Positions 16,943-26,076 of a stretch of 64,000 bases of DNA are shown here, piece after piece. The number at the start of each line of letters is the position of its first letter. Positions within the stretch are counted from its first letter, which is position 1. Source of the DNA: Bacillus sp. V3-13 (lineage in GTDB: Bacteria > Bacillota > Bacilli > Bacillales > Cytobacillaceae); assembly GCF_002860165.1 (NCBI RefSeq), contig NZ_PGUZ01000013.1, positions 1 to 64,000 on the forward strand, in the 5' to 3' direction. The notes under the pieces were generated by a model. That model was not told where the DNA came from, searched no databases, and worked only from the letters and a program-made list of their open reading frames with translations. The position numbers were made by a program, and so were the translations under genes.

Positions 16943-17596
16943 ATTTTCACAGGAATCGTTGAAGAAATCGGGACGTTGCAGAATGTTACACAACAGGGTG
17001 AATCTTTAAAATTGAGCATTTCTGCCAAAAAGGTGCTTGAAGATGTTCAGCTTGGCGATAGCATTTCGATTAATGGGGTTTGCCTGACGGTAACCGAATT
17101 CAGTGCCAATTCTTTTGCTGCGGATGTGATGCCGGAGACATATAAATCAACGTCTTTATCGCTTTTGCAGAGAGGATCACCCGTGAACCTTGAACGGGCG
17201 ATGGCGGCGAACGGCAGGTTTGGCGGCCACTTTGTTACAGGACATGTTGATGGTACCGGCACGATTATCCGTAAGCGAAAAAAAGATAACGCGATTTACG
17301 TTGATATTGAAATTCCCGAACACGGGATTGAGTATGTTCTCTTTAAGGGATCGATTGCGATTGATGGGACGTCATTAACGATTTTTGCAGTAGAAGATAA
17401 ACGGATTACTGTTTCGCTCATTCCCCATACGAGTAAAGAAACCGTTCTTGGTTTGAAGGAACCTGGTGAGACTGTGAATATTGAATTTGATATGCTTGCA
17501 AAATATTTACATAACATCATCGAGAACAAAATCAGCAGCCAGCAAAAAAACAACCGGATATCTGCAGATTTCTTAAGGGAAAACGGCTTTATGTAG
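16943..17596 (+). CDS. ribE: Riboflavin synthase alpha subunit, AUU start
   Basis: A 217-residue riboflavin synthase, dismutating two 6,7-dimethyl-8-ribityllumazines. Two lumazine-binding repeats are seen, about 1-90 and 98-185, with MNGVCLTV-like and IDGTSLTIF motifs. The family starts M-F-T-G-I; here the codon at that place is ATT (16943), and AAAGGTGGTGA lies at ideal distance before it. The only ordinary alternatives, GTG at 16931/16934, are part of that site. First gene of the riboswitch-controlled operon; ribD, expected ahead of it, is missing. Confidence 0.92.
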   Translation: MFTGIVEEIGTLQNVTQQGESLKLSISAKKVLEDVQLGDSISINGVCLTVTEFSANSFAADVMPETYKSTSLSLLQRGSPVNLERAMAANGRFGGHFVTGHVDGTGTIIRKRKKDNAIYVDIEIPEHGIEYVLFKGSIAIDGTSLTIFAVEDKRITVSLIPHTSKETVLGLKEPGETVNIEFDMLAKYLHNIIENKISSQQKNNRISADFLRENGFM

Positions 17597-17614
17597 CTGA
17601 AAGGTGGAATTCAC

Positions 17615-18238
17615 ATGTTTGACCGAATTGAAGAGGCCCTTGAAGATTTAAGACGGGGAAGAATTGTCATTGTCTGTGATGATGAGGATCGCGAAAATGA
17701 AGGAGACTTTGTCTGCCTCGCTGACCATGCCAGCCCGGAAGTGATCAATTTTATGGCAAAAGAAGGCAGGGGCCTGATTTGTGTGCCAATTACAGAAAAA
17801 TTGGCCGGTAAGCTGCGATTGGACCCAATGATCGAAAACAATACCGATTCGCACGGAACGGCTTTTACCGTCAGCATTGACCATATTCAAACCACGACAG
17901 GGATCAGCGCGTTTGAGCGGTCTTTCACGATCAGAAAATTGATTGATGAGAAAGTAACCGGAGAAGATTTTAAACGTCCAGGGCATGTTTTTCCGCTTAT
18001 TGCAAAAAACGGCGGTGTCCTTGAAAGAGCCGGCCATACCGAAGCAGCTGTTGATTTAGCTATCTTATGTGGTGCGTCACCAGCCGGAGTGATATGCGAA
18101 ATCATGAATGAAGACGGTACAATGGCGAGAGTTCCTGAATTGGCGGAGCTTGCCAATAAATTTGATATGAAGATGATTACAATCGCGGATTTAATTCAAT
18201 ACCGGCTTGAACACGATTCTCTTGTTCAAAAACGGTGA
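17615..18238 (+). CDS. ribB: 3,4-dihydroxy-2-butanone-4-phosphate synthase, RibB domain only
   Basis: A 207-residue protein converting ribulose-5-phosphate to DHBP and formate. [11 protein letters not shown] (22-32) holds the Mg-binding Glu/Asp residues and RPGHVFPL and [11 protein letters not shown] are intact. In B. subtilis the gene continues into a GTP cyclohydrolase II domain (RibA); here it ends at the junction ([17 protein letters not shown]) and ribH begins 23 bases later with no remnant. Co-transcribed with ribE (18-base gap). AGGTGG ribosome binding site. Confidence 0.93.
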   Translation: MFDRIEEALEDLRRGRIVIVCDDEDRENEGDFVCLADHASPEVINFMAKEGRGLICVPITEKLAGKLRLDPMIENNTDSHGTAFTVSIDHIQTTTGISAFERSFTIRKLIDEKVTGEDFKRPGHVFPLIAKNGGVLERAGHTEAAVDLAILCGASPAGVICEIMNEDGTMARVPELAELANKFDMKMITIADLIQYRLEHDSLVQKR

Positions 18239-18261
18239 AATTGACATATTAGGAGAGAAAC

Positions 18262-18729
18262 ATGATGAAAAAAGTAATCGAAGGAAATTTAATTGGAACA
18301 GGTTTGAGGATGGCGATCGTTGTCAGCCGTTTTAATGAATTTATAACAAGCAAGCTGCTTAGCGGTGCCGAGGATGCGCTTTACCGCCACGGCGTTCAGG
18401 AAGAAGATGTAACGGTTGCCTGGGTCCCTGGGGCATTTGAAATTCCTTTAATGGCCAAAAAACTGGCTGAATCCGGCAAATATGATGCTGTCATTACGCT
18501 CGGAACAGTAATAAGAGGGGCGACACCCCATTTCGAATACGTCAGCGGTGAGACGGCAAAGGGAGTTGCAAACAGCAGCCTGCAGACAGGTGTCCCAATT
18601 ATTTTTGGCGTATTGACGACCGATACGATTGAACAAGCAATTGAAAGGGCAGGAACAAAAGCAGGAAACAAAGGCTGGGAAGCGGCAACAGGTGCAATTG
18701 AAATGGCGAATTTGTACAAGCAGTTATAA
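18262..18729 (+). CDS. ribH: 6,7-dimethyl-8-ribityllumazine synthase
   Basis: A 155-residue icosahedral lumazine synthase joining DHBP and the ribitylamino-pyrimidine. Conserved segments: VVSRFNEFI (substrate Phe), [21 protein letters not shown] (catalytic His) and [18 protein letters not shown] lies 8 bases before ATG 18262. Last gene of the rib operon; ribT is not present. Confidence 0.95.
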   Translation: MMKKVIEGNLIGTGLRMAIVVSRFNEFITSKLLSGAEDALYRHGVQEEDVTVAWVPGAFEIPLMAKKLAESGKYDAVITLGTVIRGATPHFEYVSGETAKGVANSSLQTGVPIIFGVLTTDTIEQAIERAGTKAGNKGWEAATGAIEMANLYKQL

Positions 18730-18738
18730 GAGAAACCG

Positions 18739-18768
18739 AACAAGCTCCGGTACGGGGCTTGTTTTTTT
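18739..18768 (+). terminator. Terminator after rib operon
   Basis: AACAAGCTCC/GGGGCTTGTT with seven T. Confidence 0.85.
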
Positions 18769-18996
18769 GCGTTTATTTTATACCCAACCGATTCATGGCT
18801 TTCCACTTAAATCGGATAAGGTTTGGAACACATTTAGCCAACAGTAAAATCCAGTTTTTTTGAAGTGTAAAGCTTTGCAAAATGGTTTTTGTAGAACTAA
18901 CCGTATTTTTTTGATAAAATACTGACTTGTGGCTTACCTGAACTTTTCAGGAAAAGCGGGTAGGGAGAGGGCTATTAAAAACTGGATATGATTTAA
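18769..18996 (+). promoter_or_regulatory. Leader of purine permease gene
   Basis: A 228-base gap. TTGATAAAATACTG near 18911 is a possible -10 region; a small hairpin CCTGAA/TTCAGG (about 18939-18953) and a GGGTAGGGAGAGGG tract follow, but the tract is 25 bases from the start codon. No purine, preQ1 or guanidine riboswitch consensus was found. Confidence 0.35.
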
Positions 18997-20295
18997 TTGC
19001 ATAAAAGGCTTAATCAATTCTTTCAGCTAGAAAGAAACCGGACATCGGTGAAACAAGAGATGCTGGCCGGTTCGGTCGGTTTTTTTACGATTGTCTATAT
19101 CATTGCGGTGAATTCGCTCATCCTGTCAGAAGCAGGGATTCCTTTAGAAGCGGCGATGATCGCTACGATTGTGGCTTCGGTGGCCGGCTGCCTGTTGATG
19201 GGATTGTGGGGAAATGCCCCGATTTTACTGGTGCCCGGGATGGGAATTAATGCGTTATTTTCCTACACTTTGGTTAACTCGATGGGCTTGTCCTGGCAGG
19301 AAGCACTCGGAGTAGTTTTTGTTTCCGGGCTGATTTTTTGCTTCGTTGCTTTTTCAAATTATGCCAAAAAACTGGGCGAGGCGATTCCACATTCTCTCAA
19401 GGAGGCGATTACGGTTGGTCTCGGTCTGTTTCTCATGTTCATCGGACTTGAAAAAGGCGGGATTATCGTAAGGGGCAATAATTCACTGATCGCGCTTGGT
19501 GAGCTTGGGAATCCAGAAGTGGTTGCAACGATTTTGACGTTTTTGATTGCAATCATTTTGTTTTTGCGAAACGTTTCCGGCAATTTTTTAATCAGCATGG
19601 TCGCCGGCACAATGATTGCCTGGTTGTTCGGTTTAATGGGCCCGGGCACCTCGGTGGACACAAAGTTTACCTTGCATGATTACTCGACTGTTTTTGCGTC
19701 TTTTTCCTTTGATGGACTGCTTTCTTTCACTTTCTGGGTAGCCGTTTTTTCATTGACGATGGTTCTTGTTTTCGAGAATATTGGCCTTGTTCACGGTCAT
19801 GTGAATTTTATCGGCAGTCCTGAGAAATTCACACGCGCTTTTCAAGCAAACGCTATTTCGGCGCTGCTTTCTGGTTTATTCGGCACGAGTCCGACCGTTT
19901 CAACGGCGGAGAGCGCAGCAAGCATGGCTGCCGGGGGGAGAACCGGGTTGACTGCTGTCACGGCAGGCCTTCTCTTTGGTGTATCGGCATTTTTAATCCC
20001 ACTGATCAAATTAATCCCTGACAGTGCGGTTGCCCCCATTTTAATCATCATTGGCGGGTTGATGCTGCAAAATATCCGCAATCTTGACATGAAAGATCTG
20101 AGTGAAAGCTTTCCGGCTATGTTGGTAGTGGCGATGATTCCATTCACTTACAGCATTGCTGACGGAATTGCGATCGGATTTATTCTTTATCCAATTTTGA
20201 AAGTTGCCATTGGGAAAGCACGCGAAGTTTCTTTAACATTATATTTGATTTCTGCTTTATTTTTGATGAATTTTGTCGTTCATTTTATTGGGTAA
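18997..20295 (+). CDS. NCS2 family purine (adenine/guanine/hypoxanthine) permease
   Basis: A 432-residue permease with 12-14 membrane segments, AzgA-like subfamily. Family motifs: FQLERNRTSVKQEMLAG at the N-terminus, VPGMGINALFSY (NCS2 motif in TM3) and SPTVSTAESAAS (TM10). Likely imports nucleobases with protons; PbuG and PbuO are the B. subtilis relatives. TTG 18997 is required because an in-frame stop lies just before it and the N-terminus then aligns with the family; the ribosome binding site is weak. Confidence 0.88.
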   Translation: MHKRLNQFFQLERNRTSVKQEMLAGSVGFFTIVYIIAVNSLILSEAGIPLEAAMIATIVASVAGCLLMGLWGNAPILLVPGMGINALFSYTLVNSMGLSWQEALGVVFVSGLIFCFVAFSNYAKKLGEAIPHSLKEAITVGLGLFLMFIGLEKGGIIVRGNNSLIALGELGNPEVVATILTFLIAIILFLRNVSGNFLISMVAGTMIAWLFGLMGPGTSVDTKFTLHDYSTVFASFSFDGLLSFTFWVAVFSLTMVLVFENIGLVHGHVNFIGSPEKFTRAFQANAISALLSGLFGTSPTVSTAESAASMAAGGRTGLTAVTAGLLFGVSAFLIPLIKLIPDSAVAPILIIIGGLMLQNIRNLDMKDLSESFPAMLVVAMIPFTYSIADGIAIGFILYPILKVAIGKAREVSLTLYLISALFLMNFVVHFIG

Positions 20296-20298
20296 CAG

Positions 20299-20326
20299 AA
20301 GGGGCACCTTTTGGTGTCTCTTTTTG
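20299..20326 (+). terminator. Terminator after permease
   Basis: GGGGCACC/GGTGTCTC hairpin with five T. Confidence 0.75.
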
Positions 20327-20498
20327 TTTTCCCGGTTTTTGTAATCTCTTGCTTGTTCTCGTCAAAATAAAGGAGATTATTGTTTATCTTGTAAAAAGTT
20401 TTCTGAAAGTTACAAGTTTCGACAAAGTTTCAAATGTCTATCCGCTAAAATGTAGAGGAGGACAATAGACATTGCAGACGGTTCGGAGGTTAACAGGA

Positions 20499-21761
20499 AT
20501 GGAAGTTTTTGTTGCAAGGCAGCCGATTTTTAATAAAAAGGAAGAAGTTTTTGCTTACGAACTTCTCCATCGCAGCAATGAAGTAAATGTGTTTCCAGAT
20601 GTAAATGGGGATCAGGCAACGGCCGATGTGATTATTAACAGCTTTCTTAATATCGGAATTGATGATGTAGCGAATGGAAAGCCTTGCTTCATTAATTTTA
20701 CAGAAAATCTTCTGCAGTTGCGGCTGCCGACTTATTTTCGGCCGCGTGAAATTGTTGTTGAAATACTGGAGTCGGTCGAGCCGAGTGAAGAAATTATTGA
20801 GATCTGCCGGGAGCTGAAAGCGCTCGGCTATAAAATAGCTCTTGATGACTATGCATTGAATGAGCAAAACCCGTATTCTTCTGCACTGCTCAATTATGCT
20901 GATATTATAAAGGTCGATTTTTTACAAACATCGCCAGAAATACGAGACAGAATCGAATTGGCTGCAAAAACGCAGAATATAAAGCTGCTTGCTGAAAAAG
21001 TTGAAACGAAAACAGAGTTTCTAACAGCAATGGAAAAAGGCTACGACTTTTTTCAAGGTTACTTCTTTTCAAAGCCTGACGTTGTTTCGACTTATGATAT
21101 ACCTGCATACTTTCCGTCCTATTTTGAAATGATCCAAAATTTTTCAATGGCTGAACCAAGTATTGATGAGATTTCCGAGCTAATCGAAAGAGATTTATCC
21201 CTTTCTTACAAATTGCTGAAGCTTATTAATTCACCTGCATTTCGCCCGAAGCATAAAGTTAACTCAATCCGCCAGGCGATTATATTGCTCGGGTTGATCG
21301 AAACCCAAAAATGGATATATGTCCTGGCCATAAGAGAAACAACAGGAAGGGCAAGAAGCTTATCCAAAGAAAAAATAAAAACCTGCCTGACAAGAGCGAA
21401 AATGTGTGAATCGGTTGCGAGGCTGAAGAATAAATCAGCGTTTTGTTCAAGTTTTTTCATGACAGGTATGTTTTCTTTTATGGATACGATGATGGGAGCT
21501 TCGATGGAGAAAATCCTGAAAGATTTGCCGTTGCAAGATGAGATTTGCTCAGCGTTAAAAGGAGAACCAAATTGCTATAAGGAAGTACTCGACCTTGTTG
21601 TCGCGGTGGAGAAAGCGGATTGGATTATGATCAATCAGAAATGCCGCGATTTTAAAATTGAGGAAAAGGATCTGTTCTTGATCTATGCTGAAGCGTTAAA
21701 CTGGTCTGACCATCTCCTTAACGCCGAAGCAAGTAACCAGAACAAGTTATTCCAGGCGTAA
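20499..21761 (+). CDS. yuxH: YuxH-type EAL-HDOD protein
   Basis: A 420-residue signalling protein. The N-terminal EAL-like domain (about 1-200) starts VFVARQPIFNKKEEVFAYELLHR, where YELL replaces EALL, and has EILE, LDDY and DIIKVDF; several Mg-binding residues of active phosphodiesterases are missing, so it may not hydrolyse c-di-GMP. The HDOD domain (about 205-400) starts FFEM and contains LSYKLLKLINSPAF and RQAIILLG. ATG 20499 after CGGAGG; the TTG start upstream is excluded. Confidence 0.88.
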   Translation: MEVFVARQPIFNKKEEVFAYELLHRSNEVNVFPDVNGDQATADVIINSFLNIGIDDVANGKPCFINFTENLLQLRLPTYFRPREIVVEILESVEPSEEIIEICRELKALGYKIALDDYALNEQNPYSSALLNYADIIKVDFLQTSPEIRDRIELAAKTQNIKLLAEKVETKTEFLTAMEKGYDFFQGYFFSKPDVVSTYDIPAYFPSYFEMIQNFSMAEPSIDEISELIERDLSLSYKLLKLINSPAFRPKHKVNSIRQAIILLGLIETQKWIYVLAIRETTGRARSLSKEKIKTCLTRAKMCESVARLKNKSAFCSSFFMTGMFSFMDTMMGASMEKILKDLPLQDEICSALKGEPNCYKEVLDLVVAVEKADWIMINQKCRDFKIEEKDLFLIYAEALNWSDHLLNAEASNQNKLFQA

Positions 21762-21795
21762 GCATACATCATAAAACGCGAAATACTTCTGTTCA

Positions 21796-21829
21796 AAATC
21801 CAGCCTTGGCCGTCGGCTGGATTTTTTTT
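21796..21829 (+). terminator. Terminator after yuxH
   Basis: AATCCAGCC/GGCTGGATT hairpin followed by eight T. Confidence 0.9.
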
Positions 21830-21964
21830 AAATGCTTTTTGCGGCCGGATGTATCTTTTTAGCTCCGCAGCACAATAGGAATAACTTTATTGAATATTAA
21901 ACTGAAATGTGGCACTCTTATATTAGCTGTTTAACGCCAGAAAAAGATAATGGAGGTTTATCCC

Positions 21965-22948
21965 TTGCAGGTTGATATCATAAAATGCCACGGTTCAGGC
22001 AATGACTTTTTATTAATAGATGAGATTTCAAACGATTATTTCTTTACGGAGGAACAGCGGGCAGTACTGGCCAGAGCATTATGTAACCGTTCAAGCGAAT
22101 TGGGAGCGGATGGAATATTGTTTGTCATGCCTTCAAATAGTGCTGATGCGCGAATGCGCGTGTTTAATGCAGATGGCTCCGAGGCATCGATGTGCGGCAA
22201 TGGCTTGCGCTGTGTCGCCCGTTATATTTGTGAGCTGCAAAAAAAGAGCAGTGCTGTAATCGAAACAATGAAAGTCAATCTGTCTGTTAATCAAATGGAT
22301 GAACTTTTCCCGAATGTTCCGACTTATCAGGTTGAAATTTCACCCGTTTCTTTTCGATTAAAAGATTTACCGTTAAATCTTCCCCAGGAAAGCTTGCGGA
22401 ATGAAATGATACCTTCTCTATCCGATCAATTGCGATTTACGGCTTTGGCTGTCCCAAATCCACATCTTGTCGCAATTGTCGACGCTGAACAAATTCATTC
22501 AGACTTGCAAAAACAACTGAGTGAGCACGTAAACGGTCCAAATGATTTGTTTCCTGATGGTGTGAATGTCAGTTTTGTTAAAGTGCTTAAGGACGGGGCA
22601 ATTTATGTGAGGACCTTTGAAAGAGGCGTCGGATTTACAAATGCCTGCGGTACAGCGATGTCTGCTTCGAGTCTTGTCACATACCTGAACGGATTAAATG
22701 AGAAAGAAAAACCGATCGATGTTTATAATAATGGCGGGAAGGTTTGCTGTATCATCCACGAGCAAAACGGGAGCTATTCAATTGATTTAATTGGAAATGC
22801 GACGTATGTATACAAAGCTAAAGTTTATGTTGATTGGGTGGACGTTGATCATTTTCAATCGGGTCCAAAGGAATTTTTCGAAGAAGAGGCAACACATTTC
22901 GAAAAATTACAAAATCATGTTAAAGAGTATTTAAGCAAATATATTTAA
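21965..22948 (+). CDS. dapF: Diaminopimelate epimerase
   Basis: A 327-residue racemase converting LL-DAP to meso-DAP for lysine and peptidoglycan. Both catalytic Cys are present in MCGNGLRC (about 77) and TNACGTAMSASS (about 225), along with KCHGSGNDF at the start. It is about 40 residues longer than B. subtilis DapF because of a charged C-terminal tail (FFEEEATHFEKLQNHVKEYL), so it may be a second paralogue. TTG 21965 is chosen: GGAGG lies 10 bases upstream. Confidence 0.9.
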   Translation: MQVDIIKCHGSGNDFLLIDEISNDYFFTEEQRAVLARALCNRSSELGADGILFVMPSNSADARMRVFNADGSEASMCGNGLRCVARYICELQKKSSAVIETMKVNLSVNQMDELFPNVPTYQVEISPVSFRLKDLPLNLPQESLRNEMIPSLSDQLRFTALAVPNPHLVAIVDAEQIHSDLQKQLSEHVNGPNDLFPDGVNVSFVKVLKDGAIYVRTFERGVGFTNACGTAMSASSLVTYLNGLNEKEKPIDVYNNGGKVCCIIHEQNGSYSIDLIGNATYVYKAKVYVDWVDVDHFQSGPKEFFEEEATHFEKLQNHVKEYLSKYI

Positions 22949-22956
22949 TTATTATG

Positions 22957-22994
22957 AAAGCAGCCGCCTTTATATAGGAGCTGCTTTCTTTTAT
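22957..22994. terminator. Bidirectional terminator dapF/ligD
   Basis: GAAAGCAGC/GCTGCTTTC stem between convergent genes, T-rich on the plus side. Confidence 0.75.
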
Positions 22995-24826
22995 GATTTG
23001 CCCCCGTTTTTTAGAAATGCCAAAACAGGTTCAAATAGCTGTATTTCCTTTGTTTGGAAGAATGTTTGAAAAGGGCAGCCTTTCGTTTTTAATCTTTTTA
23101 ACATCGTTGTGACTTGAAAGGCTTCCATTGTTAATGTTTCATTAACTTCCTCCCAAAAAAGCGGTGCTGCAATTGTTGCATTTTTATTCCCTCTTGGAGA
23201 ATAAGGGGCGATGATCGTCTTTCCTTCTGCATGCTGGATATAGTCGACATATAAGCGGTTTCCGCGGTTTTTCTTCATCCGTTCGACCGTAAAGGAATCC
23301 GGGTCTTTTGAAACGAGATAATCGGCGACAAACGATGTAAACATGCGGGTCTCTTCATAAGAAAAGCGGTTTTCCGGCAATGGTATATATACTTGGAGAC
23401 CTTTATTCCCGGATGTTTTAATAAAGCTGATCAGCTTGAGCTGGTCCAGCACGTCCTTAATCAGTCGGGCAGCCTTAATGGCGAGCGGAAACGCATGCTT
23501 TGAGGGCGGATCAAGGTCGAAGACAATCTCACTTGGCCCCGTGCTTTTAATCGTTTGAAAAGGAACGTGAAACTCAAAGGCAAGCTGGTTGCCAAGCCAC
23601 AGCAGGCTTTTCAGATTGTTGCAAACGATGTATCGAATCCCATCGCTTTCGCTGGTATCAACAAATTCAGGTGTATAATCAGGACGATTTTTCTGAAAAA
23701 ATGCTTCACCGAATATTCCATGCGGATAGCGAATCGTTGTCAAAAGCCTGTCCCTTAAAAACGGCAGTAAATAAGGGGAGATTTCTCTTAAATAGTGAAT
23801 GTAATCAATTTTTTTAATGGGCGGCGTTTCCCAGAGCGGTTTGTCGGGATGGGTAATGTCGACATCGACAGGAACGTTTTTCTGCTGCTGGACAAATTTT
23901 TCGAACGTGCATTGTTCGGGCGCCAGGTCAAAGCGAAACCGCTCGAAATGGGGCTCCCTCATTTGCATTTCGTATATTTCCAAATATTTTAGCTCTACAC
24001 AAATCGCAGGTTCAACATAAATAAATTGGCTGTCTTCTTCTTTTTTATTTTCTTTAACGATTTGAAACAAAGCAGTTTTCTCTTCAGGCTTAAGCCCAAA
24101 TATGAAATTTCCGATCGGGACAGGGGTACCATCTTTAAATACAGAAGCATAAAAATAGCCATTCTTTTTTTCATAAGCCGTAATGAAACAGGACACGTAT
24201 TTCCAATTTTTATACTTTATCCATTCCCGCGTCCTTGCTCCAGCTTCCCAGCGGCTATTCACATGCTTTGCGACAACTCCCTCTCCATCATGTAAGACAA
24301 TTTCATCCCAAATTTTCTTAAAATCTTTATGTGCCGGAATGAATTGAAGCAGCTTATGCTGTTTTTCGTCAGGTTCGAGAGGGAGGCCTGTGGTTTTGAA
24401 AAAATTTAGCAGGATTTCCTTTCGCTCAATGAATTTCTTTTCTATTAAGGAGTTGCCCTGCAACTGTAAAATATCGAATATCAACAGCCTGCACGGGGAT
24501 GTCTTCGCTTTTTGAAGTATTCTTTGTTCAGACCGCATCCTGCCGCGAACTTGAATGGAATCAAAGCCCGCTTTATAGCGATTCTCCAGAAAAACAAGCT
24601 CCCCATCGAGTACAAAAGGCAGATAGTTCTCGAATACCGGGCGATTTTCCTCAAGGAACTGTTTAATTTCCGGAAATATGGGAAGAAGCTCTTTGCCGTT
24701 CCGGCTAATTAAAGTTATGTCTTTATCCCAGGTTAATATCGCCCTGAACCCGTCGTATTTCACCTCATAAATCCAATTGTCACCTATTGGAACTTCGAAC
24801 GCAAGGGTGGGCAGCATCGGTTTCAT
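22991..24826 (-). CDS. ligD: Bacterial NHEJ DNA ligase LigD
   Basis: A 611-residue ligase-polymerase, the same length as B. subtilis LigD (YkoU). The ATP-dependent ligase domain is N-terminal: nucleotidyl Lys in YEVKYDGFRA (about 24), and the OB part to about 300. The primase-like polymerase domain is C-terminal, with VFDLDPPS (metal-binding Asp pair) and VDYIQHAEGKTIIAPYSPR. There is no nuclease domain, as in Bacillus. Acts with Ku to join double-strand breaks, chiefly in germinating spores. Divergent from ku. Confidence 0.96.
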   Translation of the reverse strand: MKPMLPTLAFEVPIGDNWIYEVKYDGFRAILTWDKDITLISRNGKELLPIFPEIKQFLEENRPVFENYLPFVLDGELVFLENRYKAGFDSIQVRGRMRSEQRILQKAKTSPCRLLIFDILQLQGNSLIEKKFIERKEILLNFFKTTGLPLEPDEKQHKLLQFIPAHKDFKKIWDEIVLHDGEGVVAKHVNSRWEAGARTREWIKYKNWKYVSCFITAYEKKNGYFYASVFKDGTPVPIGNFIFGLKPEEKTALFQIVKENKKEEDSQFIYVEPAICVELKYLEIYEMQMREPHFERFRFDLAPEQCTFEKFVQQQKNVPVDVDITHPDKPLWETPPIKKIDYIHYLREISPYLLPFLRDRLLTTIRYPHGIFGEAFFQKNRPDYTPEFVDTSESDGIRYIVCNNLKSLLWLGNQLAFEFHVPFQTIKSTGPSEIVFDLDPPSKHAFPLAIKAARLIKDVLDQLKLISFIKTSGNKGLQVYIPLPENRFSYEETRMFTSFVADYLVSKDPDSFTVERMKKNRGNRLYVDYIQHAEGKTIIAPYSPRGNKNATIAAPLFWEEVNETLTMEAFQVTTMLKRLKTKGCPFQTFFQTKEIQLFEPVLAFLKNGGKS

Positions 24827-24906
24827 TCCGCTTCATCCTTTCGGGCTGTGTCTATGTTATCTTGCCTTTTTGGCATCAAAACTAATCTGTTTCCATTTGT
24901 TTAAAT

Positions 24907-24935
24907 GAATTTCCTGGCTTTATTCACACAAATTA
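24907..24935 (+). promoter_or_regulatory. Candidate SigG promoter of ku
   Basis: GAATT, 17 bases, CAAATTA; each half differs by one base from the forespore SigG consensus (G-A/C-ATR and CATWHTA). ykoV is known to be SigG-dependent in B. subtilis. The distance to ATG 24966 fits. Confidence 0.45.
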
Positions 24936-24965
24936 AATGTAAACAACAATGAATGGAGAGTCCGC

Positions 24966-25796
24966 ATGCATACAATTTGGAAAGGCAGCATCAGCTTTGG
25001 TTTGGTTAATATTCCGATCAAGCTCCATGCTGCAACTGAAGACAAAGATGTGAAGCTCCGCACTTTGCATAAGGAATGCAAATCGCCAATCAAATATGAA
25101 AAGGTTTGCCCGGTCTGTGAAAAGGAAGTAAAAAGTGAAGACATCGTGAAAGCTTTTGAATACACGAAAGGAAAGTTTGTGGTGCTTGATGACGATGATT
25201 TGGAAAAATTAAAGAAGGAAAATGAAGATAAGGCGGTTGAAATTATCGATTTTGTGAGGATTTCCGAAATAGATCCGATTTACTACAGCAGGAGCTATTA
25301 TATGTCGCCGGGAGATGGGGGAGGCAAGGCTTATTCACTGCTGCGCAGAGCGCTTGATGAGTCGGAAAAGGTCGGGATTGCCAAAATCGTGATTAGATCA
25401 AAGGAACAGCTGGCTGTAGTGCGGGTATATAAAAACACACTTGTCATGGAAACGATACATTATCCAGACGAAGTTCGCGGAGCAATCGATGTTCCAAATG
25501 TTCCTGCCGAAGATAAAGTGACTAAAAAAGAGCTTGATACGGCAATCATGTTAATTGATCAGCTGACAACCGAGTTTGAACCTGAAAAGTATACCGATGA
25601 CTACCGGAATGCACTACTGGAATTAATTGAAGCGAAACGGACAGGCAAAGAGACGGTTGCGCCGGCTGAAAAAGAGCCAAAATCGAACGTTACCGATCTA
25701 ATGGCAGCCCTGCAAGCTTCTATTGATAAAACAAAACCGAAAAAAGCGCCAGCCAGAAGAAAACGCGCCACAACGAGAACAAAAAAAGAAGCATAG
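24966..25796 (+). CDS. ku: DNA end-binding protein Ku
   Basis: A 276-residue homodimeric Ku that binds double-strand ends and recruits LigD. Family motifs: MHTIWKGSISFGLVNIPIKLHAATE, HKECKSPIKYEKVCPVCEK (zinc-like Cys cluster), KFVVLDDDDLEKL, YYMSPGDGGGKAYSLLRRAL. The Lys-rich C-terminal tail (KPKKAPARRKRATTRTKK) resembles the extended DNA-binding tails of mycobacterial and Bacillus Ku. Strong TGGAGAG before ATG. Confidence 0.96.
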   Translation: MHTIWKGSISFGLVNIPIKLHAATEDKDVKLRTLHKECKSPIKYEKVCPVCEKEVKSEDIVKAFEYTKGKFVVLDDDDLEKLKKENEDKAVEIIDFVRISEIDPIYYSRSYYMSPGDGGGKAYSLLRRALDESEKVGIAKIVIRSKEQLAVVRVYKNTLVMETIHYPDEVRGAIDVPNVPAEDKVTKKELDTAIMLIDQLTTEFEPEKYTDDYRNALLELIEAKRTGKETVAPAEKEPKSNVTDLMAALQASIDKTKPKKAPARRKRATTRTKKEA

Positions 25797-26076
25797 GAGT
25801 TGAGTGGAGTTGGCCATGAAAACAATGGCCATCACAGCTGAATCCGGCAATATGAGAACAATGTCCAGGAACAATATGTCAGTTTGGCTGCTTTTAGTTT
25901 GAAAAGAAATATAGAAGTTTGCATGTGCTTCATGTATGATTTTATTACGAAACAGCTGAAGCAAAGTCCCTGTGTTCATTTCCCCGCAGGTGCGGGGGGA
26001 TGACGGTGGTTGGCTCTGCGGCTTGCGATTGGTTCAGCAATAGGGGATTCAGCGAACAGCTAATGGAGGTAACAAA
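25797..26076. other. 280-base gap before glpP
   Basis: No gene. It contains a GC hairpin CCCCGCA/TGCGGGG (25981-25997) without a T-tract, and a strong TGGAGG ribosome binding site for glpP at its end. Confidence 0.5.

Noticed and set aside
18900-18990. A preQ1 or purine riboswitch before the NCS2 permease
   Set aside because: GAGGGCTATTAAAAACTGG faintly recalls preQ1-I, but the aptamer stem and conserved loop bases are missing; no purine aptamer core either.
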